Origin: an uncultured Eggerthellaceae bacterium
GTDB taxonomy: Bacteria; Actinomycetota; Coriobacteriia; Coriobacteriales; Eggerthellaceae
Length of the DNA: 15,246 bases
NCBI GenBank assembly: GCA_910584145.1
Contig: CAJTXX010000052.1
Coordinates: forward strand, 1-15,246
Direction of reading: 5' to 3'
In this document: positions 12,201 through 15,246 of the stretch, piece after piece
How the letters are laid out: each line of letters opens with the position of its first letter
Position numbering within the stretch: the stretch's first letter is position 1
Made by a program: the position numbers and the translations under genes
The notes under the pieces: generated by a model
Seen by the model: only the letters and a program-made list of their open reading frames with translations
Database searches by the model: none
What the model was told of the DNA's origin: nothing

Positions 12201-15200
12201 CTATGAAGCCTGATGCATAGGTGTTAGAGGAGATGCCGGATTCGTTTCGGACACCGCGATAGAGGCGTGCGGTCCAGACCGAGTTCTGGAAGCTCAAGGC
12301 AGAGGAGTCCATGAGGTAGACGTTCTCGGAGTGGAAGTGCACAGGCCACGAGCCGACCTCTGTTGCCTTAGCACCCGGGCAGAGGGCAACGCTTGCCCCT
12401 TCGGTGGGACCGCCGAAGACATAGACGCTTGCGGCTAGCACATAGTCGAAGATGGGCGCTCCCTTGTCATCCCCCTCTTCTACTGTGCGCCCTGAGTTCT
12501 CTCCGAAGAAGCCGTTGGCGATCACCGATGTGGCCTCGCCGATGACGATGCGGGAGGAGAGGTTCTGATCTGCCTGCTCTCCGGTGGCGGAGATGAGCTT
12601 CTCACACCCCTCGAACATATCTGTCATGCCACCGGCTCCCGTATCCACATCTCCTGCGAGGTCCACATACGCCGTGCCGACCCCTCTGAGGTCCACCTCG
12701 GTGAGGTTCGGACAATCGGCGAACATCCGCTTCATGGAGGTGACAGAGGAGACAGAGGCAGTCGAGGACAAGGGTGTGACCAAGGCCGCATGCCAAAGGG
12801 AGGTGCAGCCCTCGAAAAGGGAGTCTGCCACAGGGCGTGAGCGCTGGATGAGGCCGGGGAGGTAGGCTACCTCGAGTGCGGTGCAGCCGAAGAACATGCC
12901 GCGAAGGTCGAGCGTGGATGAGATGTTCCACTCACGCGGCAGGATGAGGCCTGCGTCCGCCTCAAGGGCGATGTCTCCGGAAGCGACGCTTGCGATCTCC
13001 GAGACCGGAAGGCCCGGGACCTTCTCAGGGGAGGTGCCATCAGCACTCGCTTGAGTGACCCACTTCACAGCGCTCAAGTTGCGGAAGGCATAGGCGAAGG
13101 AGGGGTTGCCGGATGCGGGGGCGTCGGATAGGCCCGAGAGGTCATAGGAGGGCATGGAGGATGCACTCCCCACTCCTCCGTCGAAGGCGCCTGTCATGTC
13201 GGCGAAGGTGGCACGAGGGGTGCCCTCTGCGCGCTTCAAGGCGAAGGCAGAACCCTCGCCCACGCTTCCGGTGAACGAACCTGCCAGAAGGTCGGTGAGA
13301 GAGGCTCCCTCACCTGTTCCCGTGTCGGTGAGCTCATAGGTGACGACCGGTGCATCTGAGCCGAACACCGCACACCCTGCGAGCATCCCGGCGAGGTTCG
13401 CACCCGCACCGGATCCGATGCGCACTCCCCGCACCTCAGAGAGGTTCGCGTTGTTCGCGAACGCCCGCGTCATGTTCGCGCCCTCGCCTGTGCCCACATC
13501 GGTGAAGGTGGTGAGGGTGGCAAGGGATGTGGCTCCTGCGAGCATCTCGGTGAGGTCAGAGGCGCGTCCTGTGCCCACACGCTCGAGCGTGACATCCTCA
13601 AGGGAGGTGCACCCGCGTGCAAGAGAAGACATCTGGCTAGCCTCTCCTGTGCCGACATCTTCCATATGCAAGGTGGCAAGGGAGGCGAGATCTGCGAAGG
13701 CACCCGTCATATCCGCATATCCTCCGGTGGCAACACGCGTCATCTCGACGCTTGCCAGGGAAGAGCATCCGCTCGCGAGGTCTTTGAGGACCGAATAGCG
13801 CGAGCTGTCTCCGGTGCCTGTGGCGACATCTTCTAGCGCTAAGGAGGCAAGGGAGGTGCAGCCAGCGAACATGCGCTCAAGGGAGACGCCTGCACCTTCT
13901 GCCACATGGGTCAAGCTCGCAGACTCAAGGGTCGTGCAGCCCGTTGCCGCCTCGGCAAGGGTCGCCCCCTCACCGGATGCCACGCCTTCGAGCACGAGCG
14001 TGCGCACATGGGAGCCTGTGAGCGCTCCTGTGAAGTCAGCCACGCGCCCTGTGTCACGCAAGGTGACCTCCACGCTTCCCGCAGAGCCCTGGAAGAGGTC
14101 TGTCATGGTGGGGGTGCCTGGCGTGGTGGAGCCTGCGGCACCGGATGTGCGGGGCGTGCCGTTTCCGTTGGCGGTGTTGTTGAGGGTGACAGAGGTGAGG
14201 GCCGGGGTGTTCGCGAACATGCGGGTGAGGTTGGCACGGTCTCCATTGCCCGAGGAGGTGAGGGTCACCTCTTCAAGCTTCGCGCACCCTTCGAACAGGG
14301 ATGCGAACCCACCTGTGGCACAGACGCTTGTAAGCGTTGCCCTTGTGAGGTTCGGGCAGGCTGCGAGCATCCTGTCTGCGGTAGCAGCCCCTCCGACGCT
14401 TGTGAGCGAGAGCTCGGGCATGCGAGCCCCTTCGAACATCGAAGAGAGGTTGCCAGAGGCGGTAGAGGATGCTCCCACGTTCTCCATGATGACGGTGGCA
14501 CCTTCTGAGAGGGCACCCTTGAACAGAGAGGAGAGGTCGTTGGCAGCAGTACGGGTGGCAAAGCCCTTCAATATGACAGCCGTAGGGGCCGATCCTGATC
14601 GGCCCTCTGTGGCACCTGAGGCATTGCCGTCCGCAAGGCCGGTGCACCCCTCGAACATGGAGGCTGCACTCGTGGGATTGAGCGTTGCAGGCAGGAAGGC
14701 ACCTGCTGGCATATCGAGCTTGGCCTCATAGTCTGTCACCTGGTTCTGGTTGGTGACGAACGGCAATGAGGTGCACCCAGAGAACATATGAGAGGTATCC
14801 GTGGTGGCATCGGTGATGGTGAGCCCGCGCATGTCAGCAGAGGTGAGACGCGTGCACCCCTCGAACATGCCAGCCAAGGATCCTTGGGCATCTATCCTGC
14901 CTAGGAACACCACTTGTGTGAAGGAGTTCGCATAAGAGCTTCCGCTGTTCCAAGGAGCACGGGTGGAGTCTGCTCTGTTGAACGCACGCATAGTGCCAGA
15001 GACGTTGTTGGAGGGGTAGAGCACAAGAGAGGACACCCCATCCTTGGTGCGGATGGACCAGCGCACAGAGGTTCCGTTCCAGGTGTCGTTGCCATCATCG
15101 CGACCGACGTATCCGGTGACGACCGTATCGCCATACTCAGCCTCAGTGGATGACTTCCCATTGACCGAGTTGTTGATGTAGTCACGACCCTGCCATACGT

Positions 15201-15246
15201 TGAAGATGGTGTTGGAAGCAGCAGTCAAGTTGCCCGAGGCATCTGT
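217..15246 (-). CDS. Giant BspA-like (DUF285) surface protein with InlB B-repeats, 5' end outside window
   Basis: One uninterrupted frame of 5009 visible codons plus a TAA stop at 217-219. It is still open at the right edge: the six codons before the first TTG (15226-15228) read T-D-A-S-G-N, and no Shine-Dalgarno-like sequence precedes that TTG, so it is not the start and any signal peptide lies outside. Order by visible residue: four DUF285/BspA-like modules (about 1-959, 960-1645, 1646-2390, 2391-3073); an aromatic-rich non-DUF285 region (3074-3404); about 12 InlB B-repeat/Listeria-Bacteroides units (3405-4820); a C-terminal predicted beta domain (4821-4997); and SEPEPEPEPEPEP at the end. 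DUF285 and InlB-B repeats are known mainly from secreted or wall-associated proteins of host-associated bacteria, where they are linked to adhesion and protein or glycan binding. An adhesin or scaffold role is inference. No catalytic motif, LPxTG-type signal or hydrophobic helix is visible. Composition and codon style look uniform, with no frameshift. Ligand and attachment mode are unknown. Confidence 0.95.
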   Translation of the reverse strand, partial: TDASGNLTAASNTIFNVWQGRDYINNSVNGKSSTEAEYGDTVVTGYVGRDDGNDTWNGTSVRWSIRTKDGVSSLVLYPSNNVSGTMRAFNRADSTRAPWNSGSSYANSFTQVVFLGRIDAQGSLAGMFEGCTRLTSADMRGLTITDATTDTSHMFSGCTSLPFVTNQNQVTDYEAKLDMPAGAFLPATLNPTSAASMFEGCTGLADGNASGATEGRSGSAPTAVILKGFATRTAANDLSSLFKGALSEGATVIMENVGASSTASGNLSSMFEGARMPELSLTSVGGAATADRMLAACPNLTRATLTSVCATGGFASLFEGCAKLEEVTLTSSGNGDRANLTRMFANTPALTSVTLNNTANGNGTPRTSGAAGSTTPGTPTMTDLFQGSAGSVEVTLRDTGRVADFTGALTGSHVRTLVLEGVASGEGATLAEAATGCTTLESASLTHVAEGAGVSLERMFAGCTSLASLALEDVATGTGDSSRYSVLKDLASGCSSLASVEMTRVATGGYADMTGAFADLASLATLHMEDVGTGEASQMSSLARGCTSLEDVTLERVGTGRASDLTEMLAGATSLATLTTFTDVGTGEGANMTRAFANNANLSEVRGVRIGSGAGANLAGMLAGCAVFGSDAPVVTYELTDTGTGEGASLTDLLAGSFTGSVGEGSAFALKRAEGTPRATFADMTGAFDGGVGSASSMPSYDLSGLSDAPASGNPSFAYAFRNLSAVKWVTQASADGTSPEKVPGLPVSEIASVASGDIALEADAGLILPREWNISSTLDLRGMFFGCTALEVAYLPGLIQRSRPVADSLFEGCTSLWHAALVTPLSSTASVSSVTSMKRMFADCPNLTEVDLRGVGTAYVDLAGDVDTGAGGMTDMFEGCEKLISATGEQADQNLSSRIVIGEATSVIANGFFGENSGRTVEEGDDKGAPIFDYVLAASVYVFGGPTEGASVALCPGAKATEVGSWPVHFHSENVYLMDSSALSFQNSVWTARLYRGVRNESGISSNTYASGFIGLGSTDAPVTIDGITYNGRSVEWILQGDVDAHAGTLIIRPYENSDTPPVLRRFNPASDAAPWGPGSAIEGQFSSVVVETAKGCANIADGTRITTSGDLMAMFYGCTSVTSIDLTELHITEDVTDTSDMFRSCPLITDVVASSVETAAMSDAERAGHVILPEDGDYASIKDASGMFADMPRLASADLTGFESPFAAVKSANLSSMFEGSFTTDDAGDPTARGRLALKAFGQGASADLTGLARQVSGEASATTGLISLELEDVGTGAGAKLASAFAGNRALAQVDASTSASGVGADLTGAFSDCAKDVSGTSEVRYALTDTGLNTGAVWTRAFQGAFTGEADALKGSSVAITASPDATRGPVASLASLFGHAGELTGDGADKARERCHIALVDLTGFAGCAGSAERLAFGADKITRVMRGVATPGALVFSDSFSFGEVTNLAEAFAAMPALEQVTLSGLSAEGSGELTLERAFADDPALATVTLPASNWEGNDLYEPVCDPRRISSMRYMFEGDSSLATLDITGLNTASPSLGTTDEENVISSGMDGMFKDCTSLTKSFGESHDEERGAQITIGPVTSKLLNGFFWWRSSVNANPDYILDADIRMRAGRSASGDVALAGPASASDLMLRPDHAGTYYDATVAIDATNMPRRGIWLERRYLNVSIDGTPIDPGEGALVDWGLIGEKAAHLRPDGTEVAADATGGSVAWSIHDAPTDEGGIMRTLYIFPTEPGDAGWGKMRSLVSGAFAPWTRVAGSEHYRTLERAIVSPGVRAGSSLEAMFNGCEALTSIDLRALQVSSATTNMTGMFQGCASVTRVIQAGTHDPVDTQGAIVLYPASAEVASSLQGSFFDTSGVSLATRLFADMTRLHEVRLQGGVDADGHLTPATSLFPKPGAILSYMFEGSFATASGGTPNSVTLSSVAQGAGADVSRLFSATSKGRAPAYLERITLSDVGSGASAKLTYLASGLPRLTSATLHRVGNGAAADLTGAFAGVLSEDGALTGGSDVSLTFTDVGCGGTLEGNGATLTSFFEGAFVSTDVDPEKSSVRFSFEGASDTDRISEHTVSSLSRFCWASDDGRRSRLGRLDLRQMPAVFGEGRMDRAFAGMGEIEQITNVYAGDVSSDIPARHIVLPTGWDTSSVTSMAYLCADMASLEYVETQDLVMSSAGTSFAFAFASSPRLTACVLDVSGGGAFTFDERSVENSSISPGTRTGTRPVEVRPGRASDMRGMFAGCERLRYLDLYGLGTALPGTDATYGTSSGMANMFEGCSAMVRAGDVPETPDSTDSRLAKFASEPSTRRTAEQMALKQGEPPAGANAASYARSARPEIVVGPASDQLLVGFFGQSDAEGGPYSYISCANIDVYGGPQASSALELCPQVAGETPAYSYKAFVNLANTRAVDAVGAWAHQRYMNTKMMGTSSATTEAGDTALASGYVGLEGRYGGVDQDGSSVKWSIVENGSSKVLRIQPNFGDEGIMRAFGTDRAIAAPWSSLGEYGRYAPQIDRVEVSGTIICTGSLASAFQGLTRASVMDLRALKIIDEDPLVETGSAIKNPAIPVRSVSSMLAGCESIERVVMQGRTDAQGRPTSVGYGTCALPSEMESTSLVSADQMLAGCTALVEVDLAGLGRAASMSMAELTRGCTSLANLRLTDVATGPRSSIASAFAELPALTDVTLSRVGGERLDATGAFAGCIRLARISASNLGSTDADLTRAFAGIATAPSGLDAPEIVLTDTGCATGCILDEIFQGSFTTSASEPGRVEMATTLATKSAVLSARAMFAATDLDHPTRLGQIDLSSLGGVARKGSGATATGGSAAYAFYGCAAMTYAGYKAEPGSVGRITLAGDATWKNATDLSYLFAGCTRLETAEIGGIAQSSAGVSLASMFEGCTSLRRALLSANIQVYATTAAQATQRATQIGSATDMRSMFAGCAALTEIDLTGVGSSQIPGSVNQWGTAESGMKDMFEGCTAMLYDPEDPEMRAFEQAKANDDTDKLDELEETSKITIGPAFTKVLNGFFASRTLADVRPDYLITSNVYVYGGPYAPGRTGEDAQASALMERPNVGGYNYYGEVSLVDPAAIERNKLGASAGLELWTYRGYFSTPVPSVSLTFQTGSVVYDADGVTPVGANTGWQDANGYDLTVSPAAQTRSLKSAKFEVKYEGDGAQRKWWAQLKKTGKSVADEQMISSLTMPSAYGYIAARYPSKTTPQNLTAAQSIEDVGWYFARGGSFAYRDQAGTPVLYTWQAGERTTNLQKAEGYMEGNKIIYGRPYATDLFYENIFGPLPLFDRTGKPVTVTGEDGKEVQQYATPPAFNLFCQATEITYPVQFQDTGVAKKRVFNWSGNRNVTTPGGFGNHGELNFSSQSSGRTSYLRLPSPDNLNTDALGNASGTPVDWTAEHAGEEFLGWTLTETPTSPDDWVSATYKMPGQIAGAAPPGEESATGGAMAGYKTTVTLYAQWAEVPKVTYKVNSSDTWRAYVAKDGQWAEPKPDLALIGEGSAWAYYVQGADVLSGASTELPVLRGGKVAGVAVNNADPQEVTHSAVTAKARRVATPNAKAGWGHVETFVVDVPNVYVEGTQSDSGWAIDVAASIAPEGLLSQNRTWDVRKSMTLYRVIGPARYILNYAPGFAGDENAAPSEVDDTEAGYTLASASRIFPYRGYSFRTWSGTWARSAVGVEITYADASVNEAHAFKGDVRAGERFELHDMAHLNQAAIEALFPAAAEGDKEKPSNTITASWDVVTYTATFNLNGGSSPGVDGSVHTTTYDVTRDPVFPEVERDGYTLASWSGPVQLAEDGSWRLTPGTIGNVTLDAVWQANTNAITYVFGCEDYSWAGGSAGASSYETGRSVEIPALTRPGYRFLGWTGVGGIEPTSPKTTYTLPEGSFGDRAYEAHWQEEDYTITYDMSGKPGDKEEDFWSPEDIAQDRIVRIFTVKTGEFMIPDPVRPGYAFDGWTGGPFGATAAKGAQAKVPARYIGSFTLVAHWTPVTPRIRFIYQGTIAGFSQPGTFSVNTPPIVVGTPVYKTPSGEAIFRGWSGGKGDLAACGIEGGLAVPDASGNVTFDVARAAAAIRPQDETQDLVFTAQFQIRPFSVLFDLKSASAGAASGMDISAPEGGADRFKLLTEGYKGLEDASVKSITLPEMSWGVKFKGHMLVGWDTENKTARPGVDLTARWKPGEVISINDILATGKTANSKGELTLYAIWGDSTQQVVYHPLTTDAAVPPEAVRTFLGEEGISADDAGLKASLMGEGAKAGYRFAGWYASPTYEEDTCVIATDADSGAKGRGIPAGTYNTVELFAKWVYDVRYEAGAGVQDVSGVSLPKTRTLTWYPSGTWLSAEHLGEAFGEEMAASIEKAAATTASNALSGATSVTARGYGMRQYERTEGDASTSAFAWSTVATPLGDAAARANLIFEGDVLNGRLAPAAATKTSVLFATWEANEYLISLATTPEIDMEGTPSEEQIKLLEDVISSLSEDASEGGWHAQEEGGPLLFQATYGRPWTTPEALPTDASGEFGFVGWSAWTRDESGEPLRLKPDTLFGAATSVAEALVTDERGVYLKAHWIKTDYQTLTLDGAGGQIRSDLPEGAKASATTFATTKAGTTVTLPNDEGTTSGTFQPFEREGYVFAGWKVTEGDAEHTFSYDTDPATWTVPLRPVTETTEEGEQVRASEIRAEAQWARAVYRIDYLMADEEEGSGYRTVSSVDGLTSISDVIPRGQEDLTNNGQSLASWAVDASATSTYLPGQKTTVADLVKAAAAAGEGIPYVRGVEKTPEAKTTGYVLDPAPSSGASDAAYRTSTRVVRLYSQWTMQLTGSVPAVLTMRFDPYASPEAEGGSYGRVDAATGEVRSTTQQPLQIATLKTTWTGLDDYATRTGLRALYPAATWNQLATTELVVEAEGVASAMDVAHGGVVSKITDAQGNEILMEGDEPLETGYVLPAGSAAEPSVLKLLYKVILPTSWIGNPTTTARTLDVARLTYTVRLATPSEPEPEPEPEPEP
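220..255 (-). repeat. (Glu-Pro)6 tail directly before the stop codon
   Basis: Six consecutive Glu-Pro dipeptides are encoded immediately before TAA, after Thr-Pro-Ser. Codons alternate GAG/GAA with CCA/CCC/CCT/CCG, so the tract is an imperfect hexanucleotide repeat. In wall proteins such Pro-rich tracts usually span the peptidoglycan and are followed by a sorting signal. Here the protein simply ends. Confidence 0.85.
256..786 (-). other. C-terminal predicted beta-sandwich domain preceding the EP tail
   Basis: Visible residues about 4821-4997. It begins SVPAVLTMRFDPYA and continues GRVDAATGEVRSTTQQPLQ, an alternating hydrophobic stretch, then LKLLYKVILPTSW and ends LDVARLTYTVRLATP. The text looks like one beta-sandwich domain of the type found just before the anchor region of some Gram-positive surface proteins (VPxxL start, TARTLDVAxLTYTV-like end). 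This resemblance is from memory and is not a confirmed family assignment. No catalytic residues stand out. Confidence 0.45.
787..5035 (-). repeat. Array of about 12 divergent InlB B-repeat (Listeria-Bacteroides) units
   Basis: Visible residues about 3405-4820. The units follow the pattern of an aromatic strand, a GYxFxGW-type core and a closing (V/T)L(Y/V/F)AxW strand. Clear examples in protein order: EEFLGWTLTET with TLYAQWAEV; YRGYSFRTWSGTW with TASWDVV; YTATFNLNGG with GYTLASWSG and TLDAVWQ; RPGYRFLGWTG with YEAHWQ; RPGYAFDGWTG with TLVAHWTP; IFRGWSGG with FTAQFQ; MLVGWDTENK with TLYAIWGD; GYRFAGWYASPTYEEDT with ELFAKWVYDVRY; LFATWEANEYL; FGFVGWSAW with YLKAHWIKTDY; REGYVFAGWKVTEGD with RAEAQWARAVYRI; SLASWAVDA with RLYSQWTM. 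These are known extracellular beta-grasp-like stalk modules. Unit length varies widely because of insertions, unlike the typical spacing of about 70 residues. Confidence 0.85.
5036..6029 (-). other. Aromatic-rich transition region between solenoid and InlB-B array
   Basis: Visible residues about 3074-3404. The start still resembles a module header (YYGEVSLVD, ELWTYRGYF), but the SVxW strand, the APW motif and the DUF285 units that should follow are missing. Instead come segments rich in Tyr, Trp and Phe (RKWWAQLKK, AYGYIAARYPS, VGWYFARGGSFAYRD, KIIYGRPYATDLFYEN, YPVQFQDTG, RVFNWSGNRN). I do not recognise a family. It could be a separate beta-rich binding domain, or a heavily diverged header joined to degenerate InlB-B-type repeats. 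Confidence 0.5.
6030..8079 (-). repeat. Mega-module 4: DUF285/BspA-like solenoid, about 14 units
   Basis: Visible residues about 2391-3073. The header has GAWAHQRYMN, SVKWSIVENG, LRIQPNFGDEG, IMRAF and APWSS. Repeats run from AFQGLTRASVMDLRALKI through MLAGCESIERV, MLAGCTALVEVDLAGLG, LTRGCTSLANLRLTDVATG, AFAELPALTDVTLSRVG, IFQGSFTT, AFYGCAAM, LFAGCTRLETAEIGGI, MFEGCTSLRRALL and MFAGCAALTEIDLTGVG to MFEGCTAM. A charged loop of about 32 residues rich in Asp, Glu and Lys precedes the closing ITIGPAFTKVLNGFF. The linker NVYVYGGP is the clearest copy. After it the DUF285 repeats stop, so this module ends the solenoid. Confidence 0.85.
8080..10314 (-). repeat. Mega-module 3: DUF285/BspA-like solenoid with long variable loop
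   Basis: Visible residues about 1646-2390. The header contains GIWLERRYLN, an insertion absent from the other modules (around VDWGLIGEKAAHLRPDG), then SVAWSIHD, LYIFPTEPGDAG and APWT. The repeats include MFNGCEALTSIDLRALQV, MFQGCASVTRV, LFADMTRLHEVRL, MFEGSFAT, DVGSGASAKLTYLASGLPRL, FFEGAFVS, AFAGMGEIEQI, MFAGCERLRYLDLYGLG and MFEGCSAM. The last unit is separated from the closing EIVVGPASDQLLVGFFG by roughly 60 hydrophilic residues, against fewer than 20 in modules 1 and 2. The linker is DVYGGP and LELCPQ. About 14 units counted by eye. Confidence 0.85.
10315..12370 (-). repeat. Mega-module 2: DUF285/BspA-like solenoid, about 14 units
   Basis: Visible residues about 960-1645. The header has SVWTARLYRG, SVEWILQGD, LIIRPYENSD, LRRFNP and APWG. 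The repeats begin MFYGCTSVTSIDLTELHI and MFRSCPLI, then MFADMPRLASADLTGFES, MFEGSFT, a glycine-rich series (DVGTGAGAKLASAFAGN), LTDTGLNTGA with AFQGAFTG, AFAAMPALEQVTLSGL, MFEGDSSLATLDITGL and MFKDCTSL. The closing motif is ITIGPVTSKLLNGFFWW. The double Trp after GFF is peculiar to this copy. The usual YxYGGP linker is degenerate here, with DVALAGP and LMLRPD in its place. The unit order matches modules 3 and 4. Confidence 0.85.
12371..15246 (-). repeat. Mega-module 1: expanded DUF285/BspA-like solenoid
   Basis: Visible residues about 1-959. The header contains FNVWQGRDYINN, then TSVRWSI, LVLYPS, MRAF and APWN, matching the headers of modules 2-4. A repeat run follows, opening with MFEGCTRLTSADMRGLTI. 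I count about 25 MF/LF/AF-type units by eye, against about 14 in each later module. Many are the glycine-rich variant (for example DVGTGEGANMTRAFANN). The closing elements are WNISSTLDLRGMFFGCTAL, MFADCPNLTEVDLRGVG, MFEGCEKL, IVIGEATS and NGFFG, then the linker YVFGGP and ALCPG. DUF285 repeats are expected to form a leucine-rich-repeat-like beta solenoid. Since it starts inside the linker/header, a further module may precede it. Confidence 0.85.

Noticed and set aside
13814..14731. Plus-strand open frame of 305 codons
   Set aside because: It lies wholly antisense to the giant gene, with repeats mirroring the DUF285 units, and has no ribosome binding site or recognisable domain. High-GC coding DNA commonly leaves such antisense frames open.
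6030..15246. CRISPR array or DNA tandem repeat
   Set aside because: The periodicity is at protein level with diverged codons. There are no identical direct repeats with unique spacers.
217..15246. Polyketide/nonribosomal synthetase or polymorphic toxin as an explanation for the size
   Set aside because: There are no carrier, condensation, adenylation, Rhs or toxin motifs. All recognisable units are DUF285 or InlB-B type structural repeats.

Overview
The window is almost entirely one giant gene on the minus strand (217 to 15246). The frame is open through the right edge, so at least 5009 residues are visible and the true N-terminus lies outside the window. The protein is a BspA-like bacterial surface protein. 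Its visible N-terminal three fifths are a solenoid of DUF285-type leucine-rich-like repeats (signature MFxGCxxL). About 28% more, towards the C-terminus, is an array of InlB B-repeat / Listeria-Bacteroides repeat units (signature GYxFxGW ... VTLxAxW). It closes with a predicted beta-rich domain and a short (Glu-Pro)6 tail. I see no sortase signal, transmembrane helix or other anchor before the stop. High G+C, this domain pairing and the great size suggest a host-associated Gram-positive, most plausibly a Coriobacteriia member (Olsenella/Atopobium/Collinsella-like). That taxonomy is inference only.

Layout in protein order, right to left. Four consecutive mega-modules share the same internal order: module 1 at 12371-15246, module 2 at 10315-12370, module 3 at 8080-10314 and module 4 at 6030-8079. 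Each has a header (a W...RY element, then a SVxW strand, a xLxIxP strand and an APW motif), a run of DUF285-like units, a variable hydrophilic loop, then a closing motif (IxIGP ... LLxGFF) and a YxYGGP-type linker into the next module. By eye, modules 2, 3 and 4 have about 14 repeat units each and module 1 about 25. An aromatic-rich segment without DUF285 repeats follows (5036-6029), then about 12 divergent InlB-B-like units (787-5035), a C-terminal predicted beta domain (256-786) and the EP tail (220-255).

The first 216 bases are the only non-coding stretch. They follow the gene's stop codon and are packed with perfect inverted repeats, including a GC-rich hairpin directly after the stop, two strong hairpins that cannot form together, and a repeated 10-mer. 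I found no convincing second gene, RNA gene, mobile element or CRISPR array. The many plus-strand open frames are antisense shadows of the biased codons of the giant gene.
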